A stretch of 64,000 nucleotides of DNA from Pholiota molesta (taxonomy: Eukaryota; Basidiomycota; Agaricomycetes; Agaricales; Strophariaceae), in contig JACGCK010000043.1 of NCBI GenBank assembly GCA_014925825.1, positions 186,001 to 250,000 on the forward strand. The letters run 5' to 3'. The position numbers and the translations under genes were made by a program. The notes under the pieces are model-generated. The model saw only the letters and a list, made by a program, of their open reading frames with translations, was not told the origin of the DNA and ran no database searches. Shown piece after piece: positions 21,703 to 34,028 of this stretch; the stretch's first letter is position 1, and every line of letters starts with the position of its first letter.

Positions 21703-23498
21703 TTAAAACGTTGCCGCCGCATTCGCCGGACTGGCACAACCTCCAATACTTCCCCAAGAGCGCCTATTAGAAGATGCCTTTATGCAAGGAGAGAAAAACG
21801 TACATATTCAGAGGCCAAGAAGTGAAGTAAACGTATAGCGGCCTGTTTCTTTACATACTTTGGATAGCTCCTCCAGATCAAAGAATTCACCTGTGAAAAC
21901 ATGTTAGCCTAATATGTATCAGAAAAGGAGTAGCTCTTGCCGATGGGCATTCCCCATAGCCTAATCAGGACATTAGTTTCGAGAAACAAATTCGATTTTT
22001 TAATAAGAACGTACGCCAGAAGAGTCTGACGTTCAACCGACATTGAGTAATGAGGATGCAGCTCATCCCGATAAAAAACCCACTTGGTGAAGGAACTTAT
22101 TTTCTGGCGGTGGCCATCGCTGATACGGTGGGACGAAGGAGGATCAATGACGGCGTACCAGAATCCAATTGAAGACCTACCTCCAGAGCAGGTTGTCAGA
22201 CGCGACCGCGCTGAATGGTTGTCCCTATCACAAGTCTTTTGTCAGAAGTAGAACGAGAGGCTTTTCTGTTATTCATAAGTATACCAAAGAAAAGCTTTCA
22301 TCTCTTCCGACTGGTCGATCCCAGCGCTAAAGAAGATTGTTCAAAATCGGGGGCTCATCGTCGCTCCTAAGCGAGAGGAACGTACGAAGTCTCCTCTCTT
22401 GATCCCAAAGCAGCCCGGCCCTCGTTGTCGATCGCATTGTACTTCTGGATAAACCCAACGCGCAATATCAAAATATCCCCTTGTCTAAAAGTGACGCCCT
22501 GCGTCTTCGCGCAAGCTTCCAGCTCTTGGACGGTGATCGCATGCGTAGCGAACGGGTCATAAGGGAGCGGCTTTCCGGATTCCGTAAAATATTCGACCAG
22601 ATCCAGCAGGACGCCCCGCCCACAGATTCCGTGCCGAGCCCAATCTGGCCCGCATGGATGAAGGTGCGTTAGAGATGCAAGGGAGGATTGGCGGGATTGC
22701 GAGGACATACTTTGGATGCCCAGTCGAGCTACGTTGGATCGATGTTGAGGGTATCCGGAATAGCGTGTCGTCCGGCGGGAAGTGTGTCTGCTGCGATCCT
22801 ATATCCCATTGTCAGTCGTCATGCCCTCTGATAAATATTGCTCATAATAATAGGACCCTTTGTATATACACCATGGTCGAGGAGACCAAAGTGCCTCATG
22901 CCATCCCATGAGTACCTGATTGCGAATTCTTCAAAGCTTTATGAGCCATGGTAGTAGATAAGGTTGCGAAATCACCATGTGAATAATATCGTCTCTTAAG
23001 GCCGGATACTTGGATATCTTGAGTATTTGAGTTATTTCTGGTGTCTTTCGATTAAACATAGGCTATAATTCAAGACGTAGTATATAGTAAGTATCAAGAT
23101 GATTTTACACTTGTGCTACATCACCTTTTCTGGAAAATTGAGGGGCCTTGGATAGATAGATAGGCGCATGAGCGATATCGATGATCAATCGAGTTATCGC
23201 ACCAATTAAGCGATACAGTCTCCCAGTGCTGGCGTTAAAAGGGAAGTCGATATCGAAATCCCAGGAATCAGTACACAACCACCACGCACCGTATCTCCTC
23301 CTTCGCCGCCCGCAGGACGACATCCTCCGTCAAGAGATTGACCGTCCCGAGCTCGTCGTCCGCCGGCCACACACCCCACGCACACCCGTATAGTTCTTGT
23401 AGTTCGGCAGCGCCTTGAACGCTGGTAGCGCCATTTCTATGTGGGGAGGAATGAGAAGGTACTATGGGTTTGGGGGCCATAATCATCAATGCACTCAC
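21703..23498 (-). pseudogene. Cyclase-family (kynurenine-formamidase-like) gene, decayed
   Basis: Pieces of one fungal cyclase-superfamily protein can be read in order on the minus strand: LYGCAWGVWPADDELGTVNL (near 23390), then RGVLLDLVEYFTESGKPLPY and FRQGDILILRVGFIQKYNA (22620-22430), AGIDQSEEMKAFLW (near 22310), WGMPIG and EFFDLEELSKVCKETGRYTF (about 21960-21840), SWPLN, and a terminal GGCASPANAAATF with stop at 21703-21705. At least two introns and several frame breaks separate them. The central HxGTHxD-type metal site of the family is not readable, and about 500 bp of AT-rich DNA (22760-23240) sits where the substrate-binding segment should be. Loss of a large conserved part argues for real decay here rather than sequence error alone. 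Confidence 0.62.
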
Positions 23499-23879
23499 TC
23501 ATATCCAATCCCTTATCGGGCCCGTAATAATAATGCATTCTATTCCTTCCATTGTCAGAACTTCCAATGGATTCTTAATTGTTGAGCTGTCAGATGACGT
23601 CCTTAAGCGCTCGTTCCGATCAGCGGCCCAGCACATCTGTTCAATGTTCAATGCCTATTCTGGCAGATGCTGCCAGACTGGCAGGATTGGTTGACCGTTG
23701 TGAGCATGTCCCGAGACCTGTCCTCAATATCCCGCTCCCCGAGGATACCGCATGCGACGACGTATACGTATCTAGGCAATGGTGCCCCTGGTAATTGGGA
23801 TGTCCAGTATATCGTGTGTTCTGCGTAACATGGCATCATCATTAATCAAGAGTCGCTCTAGTCAAGAGGGTCAAGAGTC

Positions 23880-24475
23880 ACTAGGCCAGCCTGCCATCGT
23901 ACCAATCACGAACCACTTCAATGGCACTTGAAGTTCCGCCGGCCGCATCTATAATCGTCGATGTGCAGGTCACGCTCCCATTATCCCTTGTCCCCCACTG
24001 CACCATCCCCTTGCGCAGGTTCCACTAGCTGCGTCTCACCAGGCGCTGCGCTTGATAGGCTCAATCCCTGATCGTCCAGGGACCGCGCCTTCCGACAGAG
24101 AAAGGCCAACGTCGCCCCAAAGCCCTAGGACGCAAAGTCATCAATTGCATTCCAACAGACCCAGCTGGCCATCATAAATTCCAGAAAAGAGAAAAAACGG
24201 ACCATCATCTCGCCTTGGCTCAGGTTCAAAGGCACGTCCGAGGGCGCGACGAAGGGGAAGGGGCCCGCGACTCGGAACAGGAGGACGGTCGCCGAGGCTA
24301 TCCGCGCTGATTCCAAGATTCCGCCGGAGCGCGTCGGTGTCCCGGACGTAGTGCGGGTGAGCCTGCGGGCATATTTGTGTCCGCTTTCGCCCGACCCAGA
24401 GAGTGCAGTCGTATGCGGTAGAATTGTATACTGCGCGCCAATGTCAGCTCTGGTCAGCGCTCTACAGCCATCCAA
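23880..24475 (-). CDS. Hypothetical membrane-protein fragment
   Basis: On the minus strand 24475-24125 is open and ends with a hydrophobic, protein-like stretch: FRVAGPFPFVAPSDVPLNLS, then EMMVRFFSFLEFMMASWVCW and NAIDDFAS, directly followed after a stop by GFGATLAFLCRKARSLDDQG in the same register. This looks like the end of a membrane protein with one in-frame TAG or a missing base near 24124. I do not recognise the family and see no start codon with a plausible signal. It could be a relic. Confidence 0.3.
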
Positions 24476-24479
24476 GCTC

Positions 24480-24954
24480 TGAGTCCTGAAGCTTTGAAGC
24501 CTGAGAAGGATGAACGTCAGAGATAGAGTTCTACGTTCTCTGCATCAAGATAATGGTTTCTTCAACAGTCGAGAATTCAGGCAGACAACGAAGACATTAG
24601 ATAAGAGCGCGACGAGGCGCGACGACGCGACGAGCGAAGCCAACCTTCGCCTATGTACCTGCCCTTAACGAGTATATACGAGAGTGGTGGAAGTGGGAGT
24701 GAGAAAATGGCAAGTGGAAGTGATGCTAGGTCACGGGACAGTGGAACTCGGCGTACGCGGAGTGCTACTGACTTGGTTATCCCAACGGGCCACCCGCCGT
24801 CCTCCCGCCTTTCTTTGTTCAAAAAATTCAGGGCCATAGAATAGACCATTGTTTGTAATATGCCACGCAATAAAAAAATATTCTGGTTCAATTTTGCGTT
24901 CAGTATTGTACTATCACAACCCCATCTATTCCTTCAACACCTATCACAGACACC
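24480..24954. other. GC-rich then AT-rich spacer upstream of the transposase-like gene
   Basis: 24590-24650 is a GACGCGACGAGCGA-type run of CG-rich words, followed by GTGGAAGTGGGAGTGAGAAAA (24680-24700). Similar GTGGAAGTGGAA words occur downstream of the element at 29180-29240, but I cannot align the two regions as terminal repeats by eye. Confidence 0.3.
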
Positions 24955-27900
24955 ATGGAGGAAAAGGATATTGCAGCATATATCGACGCTGTAGGACCGC
25001 AAATGCTTCAGAGGTACATAAATAAGGTATCCGCATATTATTCAAAATTTTTAAAGCATCATTTAATGTATTTTCCAGCATTTTCCGCCCAATATTGTGG
25101 CATTAGGCTTCTACAGCACTGCAAACGCACCGAGCTGGCTAGATATACCTAAATTCATGGCGTTTGTGGCGTCTGAGTTTCAGGCTAATTCTTCGACACC
25201 TGCTCCTGCAACACCGCAATGCTCAGGATTATCCCAACCATTAGCTTCAGCCCCAGAGTCTTCTCAGGCTTCCCAGGTCACAGTTACGGGCACGTCTCAA
25301 AGGAACGGCTTAGAAAAGCAGCAGGATGGTCGGAAGAGAAAGAGAGAGCAAAAGAGCCACAGGTACGCGAATTTGTCTAGTAATTTAAATTTTATACATT
25401 GACGTCTTGAATTTACAGTGAATCTGAAGTCGAAATAGTTGACGAGCGACGCAACGACAAACACACGAAGGGATCATCAGCTAAAAAAATTGGAAAGAAG
25501 GCGCATCGGAGTATTAGTGAGTTTGAGCCACTCGTTTCTGAATCCATAAAGAATTCAATGCCAATTCGTTCTATTACAGCCCCTCGCGCTATCAATGATG
25601 ATTCTGACATTGAAGAAATCAAACCGCCGATTCGAATTACTCGCCAGCTCGTTGTAGACGAGCTCCGAGTCATAAAATCAATTCCATCGACCTGGACCAT
25701 ATTTACTGGGGCTTGGTTAATTGATATTCGCGATGATAATAGGAAGTGGACAGATGCGGCAGGAAATGATCTCTCGATGGCAAGCATCATTAAATCGCAG
25801 GTATTTTTCAAGTTTCATTACATTATCTCAAGGATTCTGATTTAATTATCTACTAGGACCAAGACTCATGGGGCGGCGGCAGCAGTGGCTCGACGGACCC
25901 CAAGAAATGTCCAGTAGTTCTTCCCCTTGATAACCAGCGGTGTCAGCTTTCCGAGCACGTTTGCCAAGGAGTTTATCACTGCAGCGAGCTTGATTTGTCA
26001 CTTATAGATTCGTGTGAGCGCTATGCGCCTGATGATAGTGAGATGAAGCAGTTGTTTGAGGCTGAACGCGAGATAAATCTCTTAGAAACCTCGACAGTCC
26101 ATCAAGCAGCAGCGGCGTAAGTACTTCATTTAAATCTTTGGGATATTTTAAGCTCAAATCACCGTTTAGATTTTACAAAGAGGCTCTCAAAGAACCCTGC
26201 AAAGCCATGATCGAAATTGGTGGCAAGGCTGGCCAGTCTTGCAATGGGGAACCCGTATTTCGATCGTTCAAAAATAAGAGCTTCGATGGAAAAAGTGGAT
26301 TCGTTGGATGTTCAGGCTGGATAAGGGGGAAAGATAGCAAAGCTCATCGGTTTGTTCCTGTGCCACGGGATGTTAAGGAAGATCTTGTGAAGGAATTGTT
26401 CGACTCGAAGGATGGTGTTTTCAAGGACAATCTAACGACAAAAGCCTGCGCGCGTGTCCTATCGGTTAGAAGTGGTGCAAAAGGCCGTCAAGAGTGCCGT
26501 ACGTTGTTTTTTTCACCTGTTAAATTAACGAATAATGACCATTAAATTTCTAAAGCATATACACACTTGAAGGATGGTAAAGTCGTCCAAGGCCATCTGG
26601 TCCAGCGTACCTGCTCGACCAAAATCAAGATATACTCGCCTCTCGATCGATCAGATCGCCGAGCAATAGTAATTTTGCAAAATGCTCATAATCATCCCCG
26701 CTTTCCGTCGACGAAGGTTTCACGTGAAGGAAAGGACTTATACACCGAGGCAGTTCGCATAAATGGTGTTTCTCGCTCTACTGCTTTGAAGATTGATATG
26801 GGTGTGTAGAATACCAATCTTGTACCTTATTTTAGTGATCTTAATAATTTTTTATTCCATCTTTTTAGCTACGACGACCAAGGATATTTTTGGTGGAAAA
26901 TTGGCTGCTGCTGTCGACCCCGCACTCGGAATAGCGAGAAATAAGCGGAATATAATCCAGAAATTAAAAGGCCATAATAACCCACATGGAGTGGGGCTAG
27001 AAGGTTCGTTTCATCCACGCCGACTTCGAAATATTTATCTAGACAAAAACTAGGTGTTGTATTCCAGATGCGAGACGATGACCTCAAGCTCCCTGAGAGT
27101 AAGCGCTATATTCATGAAATATTAACGCGAGACGGAATCGATCTGGTCATTACCATGATTCCGGGGTTAGCTCTCCGAGTACATGATGCCGAGTACACAC
27201 TGCATGACAATACCTACAAGCGTGTGTTAGGGGAATGGAAAGAATGGGAAGTTGTAATATGGGATGGAAAGCTCAATATTCGTGCGTCCTCACCAATTTA
27301 TTGCTCGAATCTCTGACCAAGTCTTTAATTTAAAAATCTAGGCTTAACAATTGCGCGCATTTACTGTAATCGTGAAACACGGAAGGCATTTAACCTCATG
27401 TGGTCTGGCTTCTGGGACACGGTTGAGCGCGTTACTGGGCGTCCCATTCAATTCAAGTTCATGGATGGCAAGGGTTTGTCTACCATTCTCGTTGATGGAT
27501 GCAAGCCCCAGGTTGATGCATGCGGGGACTCATTGCTTTTGCAAATTGCAAAGCGGAAGGGTAAATCATTGGTTCACGAGACTGATCCTCAAGTGGTTGT
27601 TCAGTATATTGTCCGAACCTGTGATATTCATTTGGAACGGTACGTTGAGTTAATCTATCCGATGATTTAAATAAAGGTGTTGAACTTGAAAATTCTTTCT
27701 TGTAGAAAGCTCGATGACCTTGCTAAAACTCTGCCTCCTGATGTAATGAACCGAGTCCGTGGATTTCCCTTTCTTCAGACAGTAGATGAAATCGAGGATT
27801 TCAAAAAATTCTGCGAAGAATCTACGTACAAGAATCTTCGAGGTCAGTGGCATAAAAGGCTTCGTTCGTATACATGATCACTGATATGAGATTTATTGTA

Positions 27901-28799
27901 TTGTATTTAGATTGGATTATCGACAAGAAGTCTGCGCCTTGGTTCATGGCATCAGTTAATCGATTTATGAGCAAGATACCCGAGGACTTGTGGCACACAA
28001 CACCAGGGCACACGAATTTGAACGAGAGTGCACATCCGTTCACAAATATGCATACTGGCATCAACCAACCTGTGCTTGAGGCGATTAAGCTGTGAGTTTT
28101 ATGTTAAGTATCTATTGAACATCTCTAATTTAAATCTAATCTGTATGAAGCGCCCGAGATCTTGATGTTGCGATGGAAGACAAGGTCCGTCTCATGGAGG
28201 AGACTTGTGTCCTCATCAATCCCCATAATACGAAGATCGAGCGCGATCGATCCAATAGAAAGCGAAACGAGGCGCGTGCCCGATCTGCTGCAAGTCGCGA
28301 GGATGCTGTCAATCAAATCGCAGACATAGAAGAAGAGCTCAACAGCGTATCTCAGACGCAAAAAGATGCGAAGGCTCGTGAAAAGGAACTGCGCAATTTG
28401 AAGAAAACAATTCAAGCAGAAAACGGAGTGAAAAGGTCGCCACATAAGCAGGGGTCCCGCGGAAAGCCTCGAATTCCAATCGACGATGCGATCGATGAAA
28501 TTAATTATGGTGATGTGGGTTCAACTGATACAGGCAATGTGATTGACCACGACGCATCTCCGAGTTCTGCTCAATTTGCGCCCCCCGAATTGTTATTGGA
28601 TACTCCACAGCCCTCAGAGCTATCTAGAGATAAGGAAGACGATCCTAACTATGATCTTGGGCATCAATCTACCTCCCAGCATCAAAATACGGCCACCTCA
28701 ACACCTCCCCATCATATGTTACATCTGCTATCCAATCTTCAAATCACTTGGGCCAATTACTCTTATAGAGATGTTGAGCTTATGCTTCAGCAGGAATAG
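24955..28799 (+). CDS. Intact transposase-like gene with GCM1/WRKY-type zinc finger
   Basis: Twelve exons join in frame with canonical GT-AG introns of about 45-70 bp (exons include 24955-25026, 25079-25362, 25419-25800, 25857-26116, 26170-26498, 26556-26801 and from 26869 onward, the last from 28152), giving about 1,070 residues. After an N-terminal variable part there is a Cys-rich segment (CPVVLPLDNQRCQLSEHVC), then a zinc finger ending LVQRTCSTKIKIYSPLD and NAHNHPRFPSTK, in the style of GCM1/WRKY/FLYWCH DNA-binding folds. The core follows: TLHDNTYKRVLGEWKEWEVV, with an Asp that could be a first catalytic residue, then CDIHLER and LWHTTPGHTNLNESAHPFTN. The C-terminus is a coiled coil (ASREDAVNQIADIEEELNSV). 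This is a family that occurs in many copies in agaricomycetes, probably related to MULE-type DNA transposons. Terminal repeats were not found, so element boundaries are unknown. Confidence 0.65.
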
Positions 28800-29400
28800 A
28801 CCATTATATTAGAGAAGATTTGTCTATCCATAAATTTATAACAAGTTTTCTATGATACCTAATCTACACTTGAAATTTGAGGTCATACAGCGAATGAACT
28901 AAGTTTAATGAGTGCGCGAAAACTGCTACAGCCATCCAAAAAATTTCAATTCAATTGCAAAAGATACCTTACATCTACTTCTATAAGGGAAAATTGTCTA
29001 CAACTTTGAAGTCATCGTGTTCAGCGACGACGCGGGTCGGCAACGCATCGGGAAGGGAGGGACATGCGTGGCACGGTGTTTGGCATTGCTTGTCATTGGG
29101 GTGACGCGTCGGGGTGGCGTTGGATGGCGGGATGCAAGGCGGCCCAGGCAAGGGGCGGGAAAGGGGAAGTCGATGTGGGAAAGTGGAAGTCGAGTGGAAG
29201 TGGAACTCAGTTCCCGACTTCCACTTCCACCATTCTTGTCACGACTCGCCCTTAACCACAGTCAGCTACACGTGACATGACGCTGCCGCAGCGGCCGCTG
29301 GGGAGCTTCCTCATTCCCAGGGAGTTCTAATTTTACCCACGGACCGATTTACACCGAAGCGACCGAATGAACACCGAATTACACCGAATGAGAAGCACGT
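28800..29400. other. AT-rich then GC-rich flank of the transposase-like gene
   Basis: 28990-29250 is G-rich with an internal inverted pair: AAGTGGAAGTCGAGTGGAAGTGG (about 29180) against CCGACTTCCACTTCCAC (about 29213). At 29345-29392 the word ACACCGAA recurs three times with GACCGAATG. This may be part of the element's right end. Confidence 0.35.
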
Positions 29401-30650
29401 GCAAAGTGCGTCATCTAACCGCGGGCCGTTCGTCCCACTCGCACTCCTTCAGACTCCTTCGCACTCCCTATGCCCACAGCACCCACGACCGCCAACGCGA
29501 ATGAAGACGCGAATGACAACACAAACGACAGCACGAGCGACCAACACGAACGACGATGCGGCCGACGACGTGAATGACAGCGTGCCCCAGGCACTACGAT
29601 GACGGTGACGGCCGTGTCTGCGAAGGCAGCGAGGTAAGTCCCCCCCCATCCGTTCACCCACTGACCAACACCGCTGCTTGCTCCAGCTCCCACCTGGCGG
29701 CAATGACGACGACGAGCGAGCAGCATCGCTCGTCGACGTGCTTGGCGCCACCGCCCTCCTCTCACCGTGTGCCCCTCCCCTCCAACGAGGGATGTGGGCC
29801 GGCTGTTTAATTCAAGGCGATGTTGGCGATGGTACCGCCTACATCGCATATACCCCGCCCTCGTCCTCAGCATCCCCCTCGAGCACCTTCTCTGCAGCTA
29901 CTCCAGCAACGAACGACATGGCAGGCTAGGATTGACGATGCCATCGCCTTGCAAGTAACTCGACGGCGAGCGGCGCGTTCTGGCTGGCGCCGTCCTGCTC
30001 AGCCCTCGTCTGCCATGCAGCGACCGCGCTTGTTCGATCTCGTCTGCGTTCTGCAGGAAACGCTGACAACGGGGGTGGTCAGTACTTGCACGGCGGCACG
30101 AGCTCGCCGCTTACCACCCGCGGACGCCTGCGCTCACCCATTCCCGCTCTCCTCGACACCTGCCGACACATCGGCTGCTGACACGCACCTGCCGACTCTC
30201 GTGGCCCTGCGTTGTTTGTTCTGGATGGCGGCGTGCCCTGCTGGAAGGCGAGCAGAGATCGCTTCAGCGGAGGATTCCTTGAGACGTAGGGCGGAAGAAT
30301 GTCAGAGGCGCGGACCGGCGACGAGGCAGACCGTAGACCGTAGACGGCAGCGCGGACGCCGTTGGCGCCTTGTGGGCACCCAACCGACGTGCGGCGCGTT
30401 CTTGCTGGCGCTCTCCTCTCCAGCCCGTGGTGCACATGCTTGATCGTTGGACGCCGCCGCCTTCTGACAATGCCGCCTCCAACAACACGCTGGCGCGGCC
30501 GCCTCCTCTAGTCCCCACTAAGCGGCTACGAGGACGTCGAACGAGCAATGACCACCACTGCGGCTGCCTGCTCCCGCTCCCCTCTCTGCGGCTACGACGA
30601 CGAACGAGCACCATCAATGTATTTACACATCCTGTCGTAGTATAGACAAA
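29401..30650. repeat. GC-rich low-complexity block
   Basis: About 1.2 kb rich in GCGAATGACG, ACGACGACGAG and CTGGCGCC-like words, open in nearly all frames on both strands, as expected for GC-rich sequence with few stop triplets. No domain is readable in any frame. It resembles in composition the blocks at 41.9-43.5 kb and 55.0-57.5 kb, which are repeat-associated. Confidence 0.4.
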
Positions 30651-31526
30651 TATATTTTATTGTTTAACTATACAAATAAACTTGAAGATGTTTTCTTTTG
30701 ACAAAATTGCTACCAGGGTGTTACTTATCTTATAGCCAGAGATGCCGGCACAAAAGCAACAGTGCTGTATTACTATCAGTTGTCACAGAAGCATTTGGAT
30801 GAAGCACTGCAATGCTGTATTGGTCCTTGTCAGGCCAGAGACTGGTATTGACAGCCCTGCTCAGAGAAATATACATTAGAACACTTCAATCTTCAGAGAT
30901 TATAGTAGCTTGTTTTTGTATTTAGAGGAAATGAGATTGTACTAATTTGTAGATGTAAACTTGAATCATGAAAGAGGCATGTGCAATGACAGACTCTCGC
31001 TTCTATTAGAAAATTACCTGAGATGAAGTGTTTGTGAGTATTATTCAGTCCCAAACAACCTTCGTTGAAGGGCGTGCACTTTTCCTTCTCTAGAACTTGT
31101 CGGAAATACACAAGAAATACATGCAGATCACTAATTTCAGAGATTGAGCCAATGTTACCTTCTGCTTTAAATTATAGCACAATTTAAACTAGTCACAACA
31201 TATAATTGCTGCCTATTGTCATTATTGTAGATCTAGTTCGAATTCTCTGCCACTGAGCACCATAGCAATTTTAATCCAATGTCGGTGAGCGCTTGGTGAG
31301 CGCAGCGCCAATGAGGGAAATCTCTGGGCACTATTTTTGGGAATGGCCGGAATCTCCCTGGGCCAAACAACGCACCACAGGGGCTCTGGACCTCCCTGGG
31401 AATGACCAATTTTTCCGCCGCTGACAAACTGGCTCGCCGCCGTTCTGAATCGTCCCTACCGCTCCGCGATACCAAGTACTGTCGCCGGTGCTCCTCCCAT
31501 CCCCTACCACCACCGCCACCTCAACG
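30651..31526. other. AT-rich intergenic stretch
   Basis: AT-rich from 30640 to 31240 without a supportable gene. The last 90 bases are probably the ISD11 promoter and leader. Confidence 0.4.
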
Positions 31527-32082
31527 ATGCCCGCCGCCGCCCCGAGCCGCCAGGCGCTGCTGAGCCTGTACCACAACATGCTGCGCACGTCGCACTCCTT
31601 CAGCTCGTACAACTTCCGCGAGTACTTCGTGCGGCGCACCCAGGACACGTTCCGCACCATCCAGGTGGGTGTCCGCCTTGCATTTTCTTTTTGTATTCTG
31701 TTTTGTCCTGTTCTGCTCTGTTTTGTTCTGCGGGTGCATTGGGTGTGGGTGTGTCGTTCGGTCATGCATTCGTTGTCCGCCGTGCGGTGCTCGCGCCCTC
31801 TTTTGCCATCTCCTTTCCTTGCACCTTCTTTCTTTCTCTCTTTCTTTCCTTTCCTCTCTTCGCACCCAAACCTCCCCCGCTAACCGCCCCGCCTCCCCAC
31901 CGCAGAACGAAAACGACCCGCAGAAGCTGCGCGCGCTGTACGCCGACGCCGTGCGCGAGCACACCGTCCTCCAGCGCAGCGCCGTCGTCAACCAGCTGTA
32001 CGGCGGGCGCAAGCTCGCCATCGAGGCCGTCCGCGCGATCAAGAAGAAGCCCGCGGCCATCATGGAGCGCGCGGATTCGTAG
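31527..32082 (+). CDS. ISD11: ISD11, LYR-motif partner of cysteine desulfurase
   Basis: Exon 1 (31527-31664) and exon 2 (31906-32082) join in phase 0 across a 241-bp C/T-rich intron, giving 104 residues with no break. The N-terminus carries the LYR-type motif (LLSLYHNMLRTSHSF, then SSYNFREYFVRRTQDTFR), and the second half reads ALYADAVREHTVLQRSAVVN followed by QLYGGRKLAIE. Both match Isd11/LYRM4, a small helical protein of the mitochondrial matrix that stabilises the Nfs1 cysteine desulfurase with acyl carrier protein for iron-sulphur cluster assembly. Length is close to the usual 90-105. It is convergent with RCF1, another mitochondrial gene, at about 430 bp. The ATG at 31527 lies just ahead of the LYR motif. 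Confidence 0.88.
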
Positions 32083-32513
32083 GGATACGCAGATTCGATT
32101 CATAGTGATGCAGCTGCTGATGGGAAGAGGCGGCGAGAGAAAGGGATGGGAGGGCAGAATTGGTTTATTGAGAAGGGCGTCAGACGAGGAAGACGCGGTT
32201 CCATCGACAACGGGTTCGGAATGGGCAGGAACTCAGCTGATGAGAGATGTCCGCCGTGCATTCGAACATGATAAAATCATCCAGGCAGGCAGTGGTGGGG
32301 GAGTAATGTTATGAGCCCGTATATATGCTCACTATAGCATCGCACTATGTACACAAGGAACTCGACTTGCACTTGGATAGCGAGCGCTTATTTAAATAAC
32401 CTATTTCACTTACAAAAGCGACCTCACAGAAATGAGCTGGGTGTCTTCCTTGCATACCGCTATCAATACAAATGTCTCCACCAGCCTTCCGTTTCGTCTT
32501 CCCCTATCCTATT
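32083..32513. other. Spacer between convergent ISD11 and RCF1
   Basis: Holds both 3' untranslated regions. Nothing else recognised. Confidence 0.5.
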
Positions 32514-33203
32514 CTACTTACTGCCCCCATCCTTGTCCTTCACCACCGGCCCCTTCACCGTCCGCATCCCACTCAGCCCCGCGCCCGCCTCCATCTCCAC
32601 CACCTCTTCCGCCGCCTGCATCCGCGCCGCGAACTCCCTCCGCTCCACCTCCCTTTGCCTCTGCTGCTCCTTCGTCAGTGCGGCCTTCAGGGTGCCCTCC
32701 GCGCCTGTCACACCCGCACCCGCGCACCAGCGACGCCCGCACCTCCGCGGTGGCACCGATGTCCGCAGCGGACTCGGCGCGGCGGCGGCGGCGCGCGCCT
32801 GCTGGAGGGACATGGACCCCCGACGAGCGCGACGAGCGTGGCGCCCTGCAGCGCGACGCGCGCGCGCAGCCAGTAGTTCATGCGCTGCGACTGGCCCTGG
32901 CGCATCTTGACCGCGGACATGACGAGCGCGCCGGTCGTCGCGAGGCAGCCTGTGGGGGGTGTGGGTAGTTGAGTAAGAAGTAAGACATGGAGTTCGGGAG
33001 GTGAGTGAGATAAGACATGGACCGGAGAGGGAGGAAAGGAGATGAGGTGTTCGGAGAGGGATGGGGGAAGGAAGTGAAAGGGAGGTGTGCGGAAAGCGAG
33101 GAAGAGAGTGAAGAGACTCACCTAGCGGTACCCATGGGTTCTCCTTGAACTTGCGCTGTGCCTTCTCGGTCCAGCTCTCCACCGCGTCCTGTGCTGAAGA
33201 CAT
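32514..33203 (-). CDS. RCF1: RCF1, HIG1-domain respiratory supercomplex factor
   Basis: Exon 1 (33203-33122) reads SWTEKAQRKFKENPWVPLG. A 172-bp GT-AG intron joins it in phase to CLATTGALVMSAVKMRQGQS and QRMNYWLRARVALQGATLVA. The ENPWVPLG start of the first membrane helix and the QR-x(5-6)-R-x-R-x-x-x-QG motif are those of the HIG1 family. Rcf1 sits in the mitochondrial inner membrane and helps to assemble or regulate complex IV and III-IV supercomplexes. The C-terminus is a charged helix (LTKEQQRQREVERREFAARM) as in fungal Rcf1, ending at 32514. Between the domain and the tail (near 32815) one G is missing from a GGGGG run, so two frames must be joined. Apart from that the gene looks complete. 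Confidence 0.85.
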   Translation of the reverse strand: MSSAQDAVESWTEKAQRKFKENPWVPLGESLHSLPRFPHTSLSLPSPIPLRTPHLLSSLSGPCLISLTSRTPCLTSYSTTHTPHRLPRDDRRARHVRGQDAPGPVAAHELLAARARRAAGRHARRARRGSMSLQQARAAAAAPSPLRTSVPPRRCGRRWCAGAGVTGAEGTLKAALTKEQQRQREVERREFAARMQAAEEVVEMEAGAGLSGMRTVKGPVVKDKDGGSK

Positions 33204-34028
33204 TCTTTCCTGCTTTTCTTTCTGCTAACGATGATGATAGTGTTCTCGCTCTCTATTCCTACTCCACGCAAGATCGGTGGTGTCGATTGGATGTAAGGAA
33301 CGCGGGGTAGTGGTGCTCGCAGTAGTGGATGAGCGGATGCGGCGTGCTGTGACGGAGGGTCTTGGATTCAGACGAGACTCGGACGGCGATGATCGGAAGG
33401 CAAAGCAGCGGGCACTTACAGTAACAACGACTACAGAATGTGCGATGAGTGGCTCCTCCTAGCAATGAAGTGAAGGTAACGAGGGTGGTGGTGGTGGGAC
33501 GGAAGACGCGCAACGGCGAATTGTGTCTGGGATGGTTGCCTTTTTGGGAAGCACATTTTCTGTCCCTCCGACCTCGGACTCTGTTCTGCAAACGGCGGCC
33601 AGTACATTGAAGCGTTAAGCAGGAGGATGGGTGTATAAATTACAGAAAAATTAATCGTATGTATTTGATGAATCCTAGGTATGAAAGTCCACCACCATCG
33701 TCAGGGCCTTGCAGAGATCGGCGGGCTCCAATCCTGAATCTCATCGCCATCCTGAATTCGGACATGCCTTCAAAATCAGGAGGTCTACGGCACCCTCATG
33801 AACCCAAAAAGCAAGGGGTGTCGATGGGGTATGTTCGCGATTAGCTGCTCCTAGGACGATGCAAGCCTCGTCCCCGTCGTCGTCGCCTTCTCCTTCTCCA
33901 CTTCGGATCTTCTCCTTCCCTTCCTCCTCCCACAAACCCTCCCGTCCGTCCAAGCCACCTCCCAAAAACAACCCACCCGACGCGATATGCCACCCGCCCT
34001 CGTTGGCGAACGAAGAAAGGAATGTGAA
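33204..34028. other. Intergenic between RCF1 promoter and URM1 3' end
   Basis: About 820 bp. The RCF1 promoter is on the 33204 side and has no clear TATA box. Open frames seen here on both strands are GC-driven. Nothing recognised. Confidence 0.4.

Noticed and set aside
31521..32103. Minus-strand frames opposite ISD11
   Set aside because: The plus strand encodes a complete, correctly spliced ISD11; the opposite frames have no independent support.
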